DNA of 64,000 bases from Phytophthora sp. 'mugwort' (GCA_033558025.1 JAUCEF010000014.1:744001-808000); one strand, 5' to 3'. Shown: positions 19,508 to 30,513, numbered from the stretch's first letter. Program-made: numbers and translations. Notes: generated by a model not told the origin, from the letters alone.

Positions 19508-22438
19508 TCATTCATCGTTCTGCACCTGTGCGTGCTGTGTCTGCTGCGATTGCGATCGCGACTTCGAGGGCGTGGCATTGACGCTTTTGTTGTTGAGAAG
19601 CCCAGTCCAGTATTCGTTCTTCAGCTGACAAAGCTGCAAGAGCAGAGTCTTTAGAAACTTGACATGCTTCATCTTGCGCTGTCCATCAGCAGCACGACGA
19701 GCGTTGTACACGATGTACACGCTGATCACTGCGAGGTCGACCAGTCCGAGGAACAAGAATTTATAATATTTCTTGTACTTGATCGCTAGTTGCAAAGAGT
19801 ATCTGCCACAATATTACAATCATGATTAGCCAGGGTGATACAGTATATATACCTGATAGCAGTACTTACCTTTGTAGGCGCAGTTGATCGTGTACGTCGA
19901 CATAGCCCATTAGAGTCTGGTAATCTTTCAGCACTCGCAGGCATGCAACTTCTGCTTGTTGCCTTGTCAGCTTGTCACGTCGTACACTCGGTCCAACGCT
20001 ACGCTGCCTCCAGAGGCGAGCATGTAGACTGCCTTGTTATCCCACCACCGGAGCGCGCGGAGGCCAGGCACCTGAATGTGGTCGGTCACCTCAAATGTGC
20101 CTCTCTCGAAGGATTTTGGTCGGTTCTTTGGTGGGGCCTTCTTTTTCTTCTCACCTTCCTTCTTCCCGCCAACGATAGATACAGGCACTTCTATTCGATC
20201 CGTTTGCGCGGTACCGATCGTATAGAAGCTCATCGTAAGCAGCTGCATGGCCAAGGGAAGTGACGTGTAGAAGCGGTCTGTCACAATGAGCCGCATAGCA
20301 CCAGTCCCGGGACCTGCCGTACCGAAGACCTCACGGAGGTTTCGGACGACCGCAGCAGGGCCGGAATTGTAGTCTGTCGGATTCTCTCAATTTGGCTGCT
20401 CCTGCTTGCCGCAGTATACCTCGAACCTGTACATACACGTAAGCAACACATCAGCAATCTATAGGTTCACGATAAGAGAACTTGGGCGCCAAAAACAAAC
20501 GAGCTATCCCGAAGGACCACCCAGTACTTACCGAATACAATAGGTTTTGGTAGAGCATGAATAGTTTTGTGTCCCAGCGATACGGCTTGTCTTCCATAAA
20601 GATTCGCATTCTTTTGAAGCTTGACTGCGAAGGCAGCATAGCTTCATCAAACGCCATTGTTGTTGGTGGGGTGTAGCCCGCTTGGAACCGCCGCTGCAAG
20701 CTGTTATCACTGGTCGGAGCTTCCACGCCCGGGCGTACAATGCTTGCTCGTCCGCGTTGTCGCTGAAGTGCAGGTTCCTGGACAGATGCATGAACCTATC
20801 TCGGACCATAAACTGTCCGAAACACCCTCATGGTATCGCTCCCTCGTCCGTAGTCTTCCAGTGATTTCCTATTTTCTCCTTGTTCGGCGCAATGGTGCGG
20901 GCGATCAGCAGGCTGATAAAGGTGCACAAGTCACGGGTGGTAATATCTGGCGTTTTGTCAAGCTCGACACTAATTTGGTCGTGAGTCTTACGCTTGAAGC
21001 CGGGGTTCTCCTTCTCACGTGCAAGTTGCTTGTTATACATCCCTTCAACCCGTTCATCGAGCTTCTCCACGAAATAGGTGTTACTAGTGGTCGCAATTTC
21101 TTCCCACAGTGTTGGGCGCATGAAATATAAGAAGGAACCCAACGGCGTAGTAGCAGCACTCAGTGCTACAGCAGTAGACCATACTGACCGTCGTAAAGCC
21201 TGGGGTAGTCGGTCAGCATCGAATCCTGTGACCGCGGCTCGTATGGCTCCAGCAGGTATTTATACGGCGTCTGCTTGGAACGAGGCGCCCACCCTGTCTT
21301 CACCATCCCTCTCAATATATTCTTTGGCACATTGTCCTCCGCTATACTACCAACACCACCCACTATTTTAAGCAGTGAAGCGTCAAAGAGCAGTTCAGGT
21401 TGCGGCGGCCCATCCTCATCGAGACCAAAAGGGGGATCGCCTTCTCCAGTGAGCTCTTCATCATCCCAGCCTTTGCCTTTATTATTCTCCCCATCTGAAT
21501 CGAGCCCTGCAAACCTTCCAGGCTGGGTTGAGGGGTCTGTACTGACTGCAGTTATTATTACAGAAAAGGAGATACAAGTTAGCGACGACGTCATATCGTG
21601 TACATACAAGGCACTCATACCTTGATTCGACGATGAATCTTGCTCTTTGCTCTCCTCGTCGTCAGGTCCAGCCAAATTGGCGCGCGAAGAAGTAGCTGCA
21701 ATTACCCTAGCGTCAGCGCTGGTAATGTCGCCGATGTCGTCGTCCAGATTGCTTCGCTTTTAAGGCGAAGCTGCTAGGCTTACAGACAAGTATATAAGAT
21801 AGTGAAAACTAACAGAATTACGAAACGTGTACATACATCCTCTCACCGGTTGTGCCATCTTGAAACTCGTCGCCAGAGCTGAGCCCTTCGTCGTCAAAAC
21901 CTGTATCGTGTGGCGATATACCTTGAATCGCGCTCGAATTTCGACACAAGGTAGTGGGTGTGGTAGGTGCTATCATATCACCCATTGGAATCGGTAGTAC
22001 CGCGATACATTATAACACACGAATACAGGAGTAGGTTTTCAACAAACTTGTACAAACTCGCACATACTCTGCCTTCACACCTAGTTTAGTGGGGGTAGTT
22101 TCAGAAGCCGCTTCAGGTCTACCAGTCACGCGAATGCGACTCGCTCTCTTCTCTGCGGAACGTCCACGTGCACTCCTCCATCTGGACATGTCCTCATTGT
22201 CTTCAGAAGCCAGCTGCGAGATACTTGGTTGAGCCGCTGAAGACTGATCGGTGCCTTGCTGCCTCCGTGACGCCTCCGCTGACCATCGTATGACCACTAC
22301 GGTCAAATTCGTAACAGATATAAATCGATTGGTACCAAACTTACCGATATCAATCCGGTCCAAGTGCTTCATCAATTCTTCTTTACCGACGAAGAAATCT
22401 TGACCGCGAAAGCCATTCTTCTTCGTCTTTCCAGGCAT
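19508..22438 (-). pseudogene. piggyBac transposase, spliced and broken
   Basis: Reading 5' to 3' on the minus strand: MPGKTKKNGFRGQDFF (from 22,438), an acidic region split by several introns (for example a GTAAGT donor after HLDRIDI), then MRPTLWEEI, RFMHLSRNLHF, the first catalytic Asp in AFDEAMLP, the second in IVTDRFYTS, the third in GYVDVHDQLR, and LAIKYKKYYKFLFLGL. This is the order of the DDE_Tnp_1_7 (piggyBac) domain. Lesions: a TGA after DEGAIP, a TGA after KQEQPN, and single-base frameshifts after YDGQYG and after LRPVI. It ends at 19,508. The Cys-rich C-terminal finger of classic piggyBac is not seen. Probably immobile unless an active relative elsewhere supplies transposase. Confidence 0.85.
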
Positions 22439-22759
22439 TATATACCACCCGAGAGGCCAGTGTGCTTACTGGCTTTCCAGCCGAGCTTGGTGAGCTCCCT
22501 CCACCTCGCCTGGAAGGCCATTTGAGACCAAGCCGGCGATTCTAAAACTGAGAGGGGAGAACGAGTGGCGGGAGGCTGAAGCCTCCAAAATTAAATGTCA
22601 ATTAGTGTGCACCACGCCATTGCCTGTCGTAACTTATACTTGTAGCATGTACCATCTATACCAGGAAGGTAGTACCGGTCGGGAGGGAAAGGGGATCCTC
22701 CCTAAAACCTCGTTGACTTGAGTTTTGTAAGGTGCAATACAAACTTTAAGTCCAAAACA

Positions 22760-22785
22760 CTTAACGTGGACCGGTCCACGTTAAG
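22760..22785. repeat. 26-bp perfect palindrome near the piggyBac right end
   Basis: Arms CTTAACGTGGACC / GGTCCACGTTAAG with no spacer. Its position next to the terminal repeat suggests a subterminal transposase-binding site; inference. Confidence 0.6.
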
Positions 22786-22810
22786 CTGTTGCTGATATCA
22801 TGTACGGTCC

Positions 22811-22827
22811 CGCGTTCAAGGGGTTAA
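22811..22827 (-). repeat. piggyBac right end: 13-bp TIR + TTAA
   Basis: CGCGTTCAAGGGG followed by TTAA; exact reverse complement of the left end. Confidence 0.9.
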
Positions 22828-22876
22828 GCCAATTGGGTAAATATGTTACGACCACAATAGGTATCACTCTAGGTCA

Positions 22877-24423
22877 CTAATTTTTGCCCTGGACCTTCAT
22901 CGCCTCGTTGAACAAAATATTCTCTATCATCTGATGACATGAGGCAACGTTGGCTTCAGTGCCACTAAGCACGAAGTCTGTGAGCTCACCTGTTACAGAG
23001 CGTTCATCCGACAGCGAACGAATCGGAAGCGCTGGCGAAATCAAGTAACAAGTCTGCAGCAGAGCAAATCGAGAAGACCTGGCACGCGGACGACGCACCA
23101 CAAGGTACCCTTTCTCCTGAAATTGGGCTCCGTACACAGGGTTTCCCGCAAAACTTATCGGGTCAATGTACGATCGCCAGACGATGACGACGCGGTTTTC
23201 TTCCATGTATCGGCGCACAATCTGCTTCACGCGATAATCTGCCTGTGTCCCCTTGGCGTGGAGCTCCATACCGAAGCTTTCGATGATTGTGTCATCTGTT
23301 GTCTCCATATTCTGTAACACCAGTAATCAGGGAACAAAGACGGTAGACGATTTCAGATTGCTACAACTGACTGACAATCGGGCTGGCCAAACTCACCTGC
23401 AGGTCCTTGTGATACAGGAACCGGAACGGCATGTGCTCCAACGATCTCGAGAAGTATCGCCATGCAGCCGTCCCCGTGGAAGCCACGTCAAACGGCAATA
23501 CTTTACTCGCGAAGATCTTCATATAAACGCCGTCAGCTCCTTCATGCATCTCGGCGTCACTGAACGACGATTCCTTCGTATCCAGTCCATTGTCATGGAA
23601 CACAGCGTCAACTTCTCTATATGCCGAGTCAATACCTTCCAGCAGTTCCTTAAAGATGCTTGCATCGGATCGATCCGGCGCCGACACGTGCATCCGCTTT
23701 AGTCTCTGACCGTCACCTAAACAGTTCTCAATCGCCTGCACCAACGCACACACCGTCAGCACACGAAGCCTTGCATCTTCCAACACCCTTTTAACTTACA
23801 TTCGTCGTGGCTCTCGCCTGCAGCAACTTCTCCAGACTTTTAGCGATCTTGATCTGACCCTCCAGCACCAGTTTAAGTTGCCTGTTCTCCCGCTCCGACT
23901 TGAGTCTCTGCTCCAGCTGATGACTGGCCATCTCCTTCCACACGGCGGGGGCCTCGTCGTCGTCCTCCTCCTCTTGTTGCTTCTCCCGTTTAGTCTCCTT
24001 CACCTCCGCCGCTGTGATCGCCGGCACGCGCGTCTTCTGTAGCGCCTGCAGCTTCTGCTGCATGTCCGCCACCTTTTCCCTCAGGTACAGCAGCTCCCGG
24101 CGCTCCTGGTCGCGCACTCTGTTGCGCGTGCTGCTGCGCGACGTCTTGCACGACTTAGCACTGAGCGTCTCCGCCTTGTTGCAGATGAGCTCCTCCCCCT
24201 TGCGCTTCTTCTTGGGGGCCTGCGGCTTCACCATCTTGGGTCCTGCTCCAGTCAACTTGCCATACGGGACACCAAAATCCGTCGGGGACGAGCTCAGCAC
24301 GGATGGCAGCCCTTCCAGCGCGATGGAGAGCGCGGCCTCGTCCGTTCCCGCCCCCATGAACTCATCCACGAAGCAGAGCGCCGCCGTGAAGGCGTCCGAG
24401 TCGTCCTCAAGCGCGATGGCCAT
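22877..24423 (-). CDS. M96-like coiled-coil / START-like protein (M96L-1), three exons
   Basis: Exons 24,423-23,800; 23,735-23,397; 23,311-22,877 (465 residues). The introns of 64 and 85 bp have GT...AG ends and are both phase 0. Start at 24,423 (MAIALEDDSDAF) by alignment with the neighbour; an ATG nine bases upstream is also possible. Residues about 100-208 hold a basic patch followed by coiled coil (RRELLYLREKVADM, VWKEMASHQLEQRLKSEREN), bZIP-like in spacing. Exons 2-3 form a START-like/PH-like fold (GVYMKIFASKVLPFDV, TAAWRYFSRSLEHM, RVVIVWRSYIDP, YLVVRRPR). I recall this family being annotated in Phytophthora as M96 mating-specific protein; molecular role unknown, regulator or lipid binder possible. 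Tandem with M96L-2. Confidence 0.8.
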
Positions 24424-25104
24424 GGGTCTCAACTGACTGTTACGTGTACGGTTCTTTTTTAATGTCTACTTGGAGCCATCAGCTTTGAGACGGATTAGAC
24501 TTGAGTTTTGTATTGGGGGTGTCGTTCATTTCTTTGTGGGATTGGCGAATGACGACCGAGTGTATTTATTTTCACCAGTTGAAATCCATAGCAATGTTGG
24601 AACCCATAGCAATGGATGCGTGTGGTGGTCTTATTAGCTACAATGGATAACACGTTCGTTATTTACGAAAGAATTCAGTTGTTTCAATCATTGGATTGAT
24701 TTGATGTCGATGCCAACCAGCTTTCGCTTTTATACTGTAGAAGTATACGGCAGTATCCTTATTACTGTAGCTGGCAATAGCGTTGATAAAGAATTGCTAA
24801 AATACATACTTCGAAGTACAATTGACCATCTTTGAGCTAGTATTTCAAGTAGCAATGCTTCCTCGTCTGCCTCTTCACTCACAAATCATCCACAAAGCTG
24901 ACCACGGCGGCGTACTAGTCGTATGACTCATACTGCGACGTGAATGATTTTGTACAACGCCAACCGATGTGTAGACGGTTAGCAAGGTGGTTGGTTGTCT
25001 TTGATTTATCCAGCATGATATTCAATTTGGTAACACATCCATTCATCTATCCGCATTGCCCGCAGGTAGGAGCATAGCAGTTGAAATTCACTTACAGCCT
25101 TAGT
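24424..25104. other. Intergenic region between the two M96-like genes
   Basis: Upstream region of M96L-1 and 3' flank of M96L-2. No gene seen. Confidence 0.4.
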
Positions 25105-26657
25105 TTAGACACGGCTGTGCGTCTTCATGGCCTCGTTGAACAGGATGTTCTCGATCATCTGGTGTCCCGCAGCAATATTCGCAGCCGTCCCACTCAGGAC
25201 GAAATCAGTCAGAGCGCCAGTGATGGCACCGTCGTCCGAGAGCGAGTGTACCGGAGTCTCCGGATGGATGAGATAGCATGTCTGCAATAGCGCAAAGTTC
25301 TCCGCCATTCCGCGCGGACGGCGGACCACAATGTAGCCTTTCTCTCGGAATTCTGCTCCTCGCAGTGGTGCACCAGAGAACTCGACCGGGTCAATGAATG
25401 ACCGCCACACAATCACCACGCGGTCTTCCTCCACGTAGCGGCGTAGAATTTGTTTCACGCGGAAATCGGCTTGAGTGCCATTCGCGTGTAATTCCATCCC
25501 AAAACTCTCGACGATCGTGTCGTCTGTTGTTTCCAGATTCTGTACTCAATGTCAGACACAACGTTAACCACCGATCAGGCTAAACAAAGAAAAAGAATAA
25601 AATGTTGTTGGATCGCACCTGTGGGTCCTTCTGGTAAAAGAAGCGAAAAGCCATGTGCTCCATCGATTTGGCAAAGTATTGCCATGCAGCAGTACCCGTA
25701 GACGATACATCGAACGGAAGCACTTTGTTGGCAAAGATCTCCATGTACACGCCATCGGGGCCCACGCGCATCTTCGCGTCACTGAAGGACGACTCTGTCT
25801 CTTCAAGTCCATTCGCTCGGAACACGTCGTCCACCTCGCGATACGAGTCATCCACACCCGCCAAGAGCTCGGCAAAAAGCCCTGGACCTGTACGATCCGG
25901 TGCGGACGTGTGCATGCGTCGTGTACGCTGCGGTCCGTACACACACGACTCCATAGGCTACAACACCCAAATCACAACGGCACAACCGTAAGACTAGCAA
26001 ACCACAACAGAATACTGAACAAACAAATGGACAGTACACCTGTGTGGTCGAGGTAGCCTCCAGCAGCTTGGCCAGGCTCTTGCCGATCTTGATTTGCCCC
26101 TCCAGCACCACCTTCAGCCTACGGTTCTCCCTTTCGGACTTGAGTCTCTGCTCCAGCTGATGACCCGCCATCTCCTTCCACACTTGCGGTGCATTCAGAC
26201 CAGATGACGCTGCAACTTCATTTCCTTTTTCTTCCCTTCCCCCATCAGCCTCCTCCTCCGTCGGAGTCTTGGGACGCCGCGTGCTGTGCAAGGCTTTAAG
26301 CTCCATCTCCATCTCCACGACCTTCTCTCGGAGGTACAAAAGTTCCTTGCGTTGTTGTTCCCGCGCTTTGTTGGGGTTGTAATTCAGCGCCCTTTTAGGC
26401 TTCGATGCTGCGGTCTTTGACCCTTTCTCGGTCTTCGTTTTGGCAGTCATTTGAGCTGCGTGGGCGGACGCGACAGTGTCCGACTCGGTCTCCACTAGCG
26501 CCAAGTCCGTGGGCGATGGGAGACCGTCCAGCGCGAGCGAGAGAGCCGCCTCGTCGTCTTTGCTTTGCTGCACTGCGACGTCGGCCTCGACGTATTCGTC
26601 CACGAAATGCAGCGCGGCCTCGAAGGCCTCTGAGTCCTCCACAAGGTTGATGGACAT
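25105..26657 (-). CDS. M96-like coiled-coil / START-like protein (M96L-2), three exons
   Basis: Exons 26,657-26,040; 25,957-25,619; 25,539-25,105 (463 residues). The exon-2 and exon-3 lengths (339 and 435 nt) and both phase-0 intron positions are the same as in M96L-1, so the genes are tandem duplicates. Exon 1: acidic N-terminus (MSINLVEDSEAFEAALHF), then NPNKAREQQRKELLYLREKV and VWKEMAGHQLEQRLKSEREN coiled coil. Exons 2-3: GVYMEIFANKVLPFDVSSTG, AAWQYFAKSMEHM, RVVIVWRSFIDP, YIVVRRPR, ending near NILFNEAMK. Exon 1 and the upstream region are also present, inverted, at 43,724-44,341, where the remaining exons are missing. YGY-C lies 221 bp upstream on the same strand. Function as for M96L-1, unproven. 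Confidence 0.8.
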
Positions 26658-26718
26658 GGCGAGCGGGTGAACTGACTTAAGTTAAGAGTCGAATTGTGGT
26701 GATCCGGCCGTAAACAGA

Positions 26719-26745
26719 GACTCAGATTCAATGATAATCTGAGTC
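26719..26745. repeat. Hairpin between YGY-C and M96L-2
   Basis: GACTCAGATT / AATCTGAGTC arms with a 7-nt loop, in the 221-bp gap between the YGY-C stop and the M96L-2 start. It could act in 3'-end formation or be a factor site; a mirrored copy is in the right arm. A poly(A) signal for YGY-C (AATAAA on the minus strand, 26,781-26,786) lies close by. Confidence 0.4.
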
Positions 26746-26878
26746 CGAACCGACTTCAACATGAAAATAATGGGATCACATTTATTGGCTTTCGTATTTG
26801 ACACATCTGCCAGTTTCTTTTTGTCTACGCTACACATTTCCACATCGCCTTTCGCCCGTAACTACCTTACAAGATCTT

Positions 26879-27706
26879 TTACTTATCCTTCGACTTGTCC
26901 GCGGCGTCCGACTTGGCTTCCTTTGACGACTTCGACGACGTCGCCTTGCTCTCCTTCTGTTCCGACTTGGCGTTGGCAGCATCCGTGGGAGCAGCCGCAG
27001 ACTCCTTCTTACCAGCTTCAGCACCCGACGTACCAGACTCGTATCCGAAGTCGTAACTGGGGCCGTAGCTGGGGTAGCCGTAGCTCGGGTAGCCGTAGCC
27101 GGAGCTGTAGATCGGGTAGCCGTACGACGAGTAGTAGTCCGGGTAGTAATCGTAGCCCTTGCCACCGTAGCCCTTGCTACCGAAGCTGTAGTAGTCCGGG
27201 TAGTAATCGTAGCCCTTGCCACCGTAACCCTTCCCACCGAAGCTGTAGTAGTCATTGCCGTGGCCGTAGTAGTCGTCTTTGTAGTAGTCGCAGTCGCCGC
27301 CGTAGCTCTTGTGGCCGTAGCTGTGACCACCGCCATAGCCCTTGTAGTCATAGTCATCGCAGTCGTAACCCTTGTGCTTGTAGTCGTCGTGTTTGTAGGC
27401 ATAAGCGCCGTAATTGTAGTCATCGTGGTCATAGTTACCATGGCCATAATCGTCTTTGTCGTAGCTGTAGTCCGAGGACTCAGCATTCTTGGCCTTGACG
27501 TCCTTCTCTTCGAGGCGGCGACGGTAGTGCGAGTGGTCCTTGTCGTTGTGGTGCTTCTTCCGGTGGTCATGGTCATACTTGTGCGGGTGGTGTCCGTAGT
27601 CCTTGTACGAGCCGAGTTGACGACGCGGAGCATTGCGGGCTTCGGTCGCGTGCAGGACGGAGGCAGCGACGCACAGGCCCATCATGACGAGGATCTTGGA
27701 ATGCAT
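26879..27706 (-). CDS. Secreted Tyr/Gly/His-rich repeat protein (YGY-C)
   Basis: 275 residues. Signal peptide MHSKILVMMGLCVAASVLHA (about 1-22), then RNAPRRQLG, a His/Lys/Asp block, RRRLEEKD, Tyr-Gly repeats and an Ala/Lys/Ser tail. Relative to YGY-A and YGY-B the repeat region is rebuilt: a GGKGYDYYPDYY unit occurs twice with a GSKGYGGKGYDYYP variant, and there are fewer SGY-PSY units, showing repeat-unit turnover. The protein is identical to YGY-D at 42,675. Start chosen for the signal peptide; the frame is open for a further 57 codons upstream. It is divergent from GYG-C across a promoter with a large hairpin. Function unknown. Confidence 0.83.
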   Translation of the reverse strand: MHSKILVMMGLCVAASVLHATEARNAPRRQLGSYKDYGHHPHKYDHDHRKKHHNDKDHSHYRRRLEEKDVKAKNAESSDYSYDKDDYGHGNYDHDDYNYGAYAYKHDDYKHKGYDCDDYDYKGYGGGHSYGHKSYGGDCDYYKDDYYGHGNDYYSFGGKGYGGKGYDYYPDYYSFGSKGYGGKGYDYYPDYYSSYGYPIYSSGYGYPSYGYPSYGPSYDFGYESGTSGAEAGKKESAAAPTDAANAKSEQKESKATSSKSSKEAKSDAADKSKDK

Positions 27707-27940
27707 CTTGAAGGCGGAGATCTTGGCTTGGGTTGGTCTGTTGGTTGATGTTGAGTGCCGGGAAGTAGGCGAGATGAGAAGTGAAAGAGTGAGGAATGGC
27801 CGAATCAACTGACCTGTGGTTTCCTGCTTCTCCTGATGATGTAGGTTCCTGAACCGATCATCGCAGTCATCTTCCATAAGTCTCTTACGAAATCTTTAGC
27901 GAAGGAGCTCGTCAATCAGGATTGATTGGGGAGGCAAGGT

Positions 27941-28051
27941 CAGAGAATCCCCGAGAGAATGTACCATCACCGAGTCTATCGTCCCATGCGTCCCATGCGT
28001 CCCATGTGGACGATAGACTCGGTGATGGTACATTCTCTCGGGGATTCTCTG
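27941..28051. repeat. Perfect 44-bp-arm hairpin in the YGY-C/GYG-C intergenic region
   Basis: Left arm 27,941-27,984 and right arm 28,008-28,051 are exact reverse complements. The 23-nt loop is built of CATGCGTCC repeats. It lies midway between two divergent genes. The copy at 42,330-42,440 has one mismatch between its arms. Confidence 0.9.
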
Positions 28052-28080
28052 CTTCCTATTTCTCTCTTGGTGAGCAGTGA

Positions 28081-28100
28081 AGTCAAGAGAATCATTGAGC
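28081..28100 (+). promoter_or_regulatory. Conserved 20-bp motif, copy C
   Basis: AGTCAAGAGAATCATTGAGC, two changes from copy A. It lies 375 bp upstream of the YGY-C start, beyond the hairpin. Confidence 0.45.
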
Positions 28101-28172
28101 ATTGATACTTGGCCAGCACCCGAGCAAGTAGAATCCCCTCTCTCAGCCAAGAAGCCAAGAACAGGAAGCTCG

Positions 28173-28651
28173 ACATGGCGTCGACATCGTTCTGGATGTG
28201 GCCGCACTCGTGGCAATAAGCCAGACTGTCGTGAAGGCAGAGGAACCTACGCCCGCGGATACTGACCACCGGAAATAGCAGCGGGTCTGCCGAGTTGAAG
28301 GAGGGCTACGAACACAAGGAGCACGACGGGAAGAAGGACGACGACGGTGGTGACTACGATGGAAAGTGCAGTCACTGCGATGGCTACGGTGGTTGGTACC
28401 GGAGCCATGGCAACGACTACGACTACGGCAAAGGCTACGACAACAATGTTTACGGATGCGGACATGGCAACGGCTTCGGCAACGACAATGGCTACGGAGA
28501 CTTTCACGGTCAGCCTTTCGGCGCCTACTACGGGCACACCTATGGTGGCAACTACAGCTACGTCGACTACACAAACAACCACGATAAGAAGCGCCACCAT
28601 GACCACAAGAATCACGACGACAAGAAACATGGTCGCAACTACTACTACTAG
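28173..28651 (+). pseudogene. GYG-C: Gly/Tyr/His-rich secreted protein gene, signal peptide out of frame
   Basis: The mature region is open from 28,295 (MKEGYEHKEHDGKKDDDGG) to the stop at 28,651. It is rich in Gly, Tyr, Asp and Asn, with repeats such as GNGFGNDNGYGD and a His/Lys tail ending HGRNYYY. The expected signal-peptide segment (DIVLDVAALVAISQTVVKA) is just upstream but in a different frame with no in-frame ATG, and a TAG follows it. It is therefore probably a pseudogene, or a gene whose product has lost secretion. Alternatively an unrecognised small intron could rescue it. Divergent partner of YGY-C; GYG-A and GYG-D show the same defect around the signal peptide. Confidence 0.55.
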
Positions 28652-29368
28652 GCGTTTAAAAGAGCTGCTGTAGCTGTAAAATAGAAACAACTAAGTCTAG
28701 TGCAGTTGACCCAACAATGCATCGTTGTGAGCATAGTTCGTCTCTGGATCGTGGTCCAATGCGTGGCCAGCATTGACACTTTCAGTGTGTTTGAAAGATA
28801 CAATCCTCTCGTCCGAGATATCCTGTGATAAAACTCTCCAGAGGTGCTTAAACAGTTGCGACGATTGGTTCTATCTGATAGGTTCAACGGCTCGTATGTA
28901 GGCGTGACAACTCGCTGCTACATAGATCTCCCGTGATGCATACTCGCGTGTAGTAGCGGAAGAGCCTTCTTCCTCAATGTAGCTAGTGATAGTGCCTCTA
29001 GATCACGGCGCTATTTGATGATCTTGAAGATCTGAGGCTGAGACGGCTGTTGTGCGCTGAGGTTGGTGGAGCGACGTGATCTCTGTGGAGTAGCGGTATA
29101 TCTACAACCGCTGCGCGCTCGCCTCGTTAGGATGGAGGTTGTCGTGGGTGACGGCATTGCGAGCTTCAAAGTTTACCAACGTACTGACGAGATACCAATT
29201 ATGGTTTAGTATACCTACTACCATTCTAACACAGTTTTATCATGAACCTTATAAATATCCAAGGATAGAAATTCTAGATCACCATAATCTCAAGGTATTA
29301 CATGTATACGGTGATGTGCGTGAATAATATGCATTTGCACGGAAAGGCTATTGGGACTGAAAATAAAC
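28652..29368. other. Intergenic region, start of the spacer of inverted repeat 2
   Basis: No gene or repeat recognised. Confidence 0.4.
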
Positions 29369-30286
29369 TCATAGAAAAGACTGCATTGTATTAGTTAAGA
29401 ATACAGAGAACGTCGATTTTGCTGAGTCAGCAATGCTGACACGCGTAGAATGCAGCCAACACATCTGTGTTGTGGTCGCTGTCACGTTGTTCCAGGCTGA
29501 ATTGCACCACTTCATTGCAATTAATAGATCAACTTGATAGGCGTCTTCATCCACTTCGCCCAGAAATTCGAGAGCGCGCATCACGTTCATGCTTAATACC
29601 TCACGTTTCAAATAGTATTTAATACCCTTGTCCATGGCTAGTATCTTAGCTGCCGTATTAGACGGTAGCTTATCAACTCGTACGTGGGCTAAGTGGAGCC
29701 CTGTCTCGTCATGGGACGATGCTTTGTCGAAAGAAGTAAACCTGCGTGCCCTGCTGCTTCATGTCCTCCTCAAAACCCGCAACCACTGCTGATACATCCA
29801 TGATGTCATTCAACCTTTTTGGCACCCATTTACTGCAACTCACGAAGTTTATCATTTAGCCAGTGGGCATCTCTGCGGTCCAAAGAAACAGCCGTGATTC
29901 TTTTTCGATCCACCCGCATTCGCACAGCACGCCACGGTCACTGGCGCCTTATTCTGCTTCAATGCAGGCGCCCGCCGTCTTGCCCCGTGGGACAGCGTTC
30001 TAAATCAAAGCTGGCTCATCCATATTAAAAGCGTCCCGCGGAACGTACGAAGACATGATGGCATTAATTTTGACCATCTCCTCTTGCACGTTGTCGAGAT
30101 CAACGGATGACTCGCCGTAGGCACGATGCCAGCGGAATCCATGCCGCTCTTTGAAACAGCGAAGCAGGAGCGACCAAAGCGGGGTTGATGGTGAGGGCGT
30201 AGCACAAGTTCCCTCCACGCCCACACCTCGATGAGGCTAGCGCCCGCACAAAGACCCCGCATTAACCGAGTGCAGAAGCTGCTCAT
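29369..30286 (-). pseudogene. Pogo/Tigger-type (DDE_1) transposase remnant
   Basis: Pieces in different frames on the minus strand read in order: FKERHGFRWHRAYGE, NAIMSSYVPRDAFNMDEPAL (NMDE with the first catalytic Asp), KWVPKRLNDIMDVS, then MDKGIKYYLKREVLS and VDLLIAMKWCNSAWNNVT near the end. These are the typical segments of CENP-B/jerky-like transposases. Many stops and frame changes separate them. No terminal repeats were found. A different, smaller pogo remnant lies at 3,443. Confidence 0.6.
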
Positions 30287-30324
30287 CTGTACAACTGTTT
30301 AAGGAAGCGCCCCCGCTGTCGTAA

Positions 30325-30352
30325 GCTGAGCTTGGGGGGGGGGGGGCTAGGC
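30325..30352. repeat. GCTGAGCTTGG plus G-run and CTAGG, left copy
   Basis: GCTGAGCTTGG is followed by a long G tract and GCTAGG. The same parts occur at 32,614-32,646 in another order (G tract, CTAGG, then GCTGAGCTTGG). The HSP70 and hAT fragments lie between. They may be insertion borders. Confidence 0.35.
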
Positions 30353-30513
30353 TGTCATTTAGTTGGTTAAATACTTAAATAGCGTTCCCCGCAGTTAAAT
30401 GCAAATATATAGCGATTAAATACGGGTTAAAAATCTGCTGGCGTTAACGCAAAAGCAGCAATTATTTAGATAAACACTTCATTTATTTACGATGATGCAC
30501 ACGAGTTCTCCAT

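Larger units (their letters stand above)
18676..22823 (-). mobile_element. piggyBac element, 4.1 kb, complete ends
   Basis: Bounded by perfect 13-bp terminal inverted repeats (CCCCTTGAACGCG at 18,676-18,688 and its reverse complement at 22,811-22,823). Each is flanked by the TTAA target site (18,672-18,675 and 22,824-22,827). The repeats start with CCC and the target is TTAA, both hallmarks of piggyBac. The inside holds a multi-exon piggyBac transposase on the minus strand with all three catalytic Asp segments but with disabling lesions. A 26-bp perfect palindrome lies 25 bp inside the right end. Confidence 0.9.
26040..28651 (-). repeat. Inverted repeat 2, left arm
   Basis: Reverse-complement match to 41,715-44,341. 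It holds M96L-2 exon 1, YGY-C, the hairpin and GYG-C. The YGY proteins of the two arms are identical. One arm end coincides with the M96L-2 exon-1 donor (26,040); the match weakens at the inner end beyond about 28,500. Confidence 0.9.

Noticed and set aside
27941..28051. CRISPR-like or tandem array in the hairpin loop
   Set aside because: Only two to three short CATGCGTCC units inside a hairpin; eukaryotic context; no spacers.
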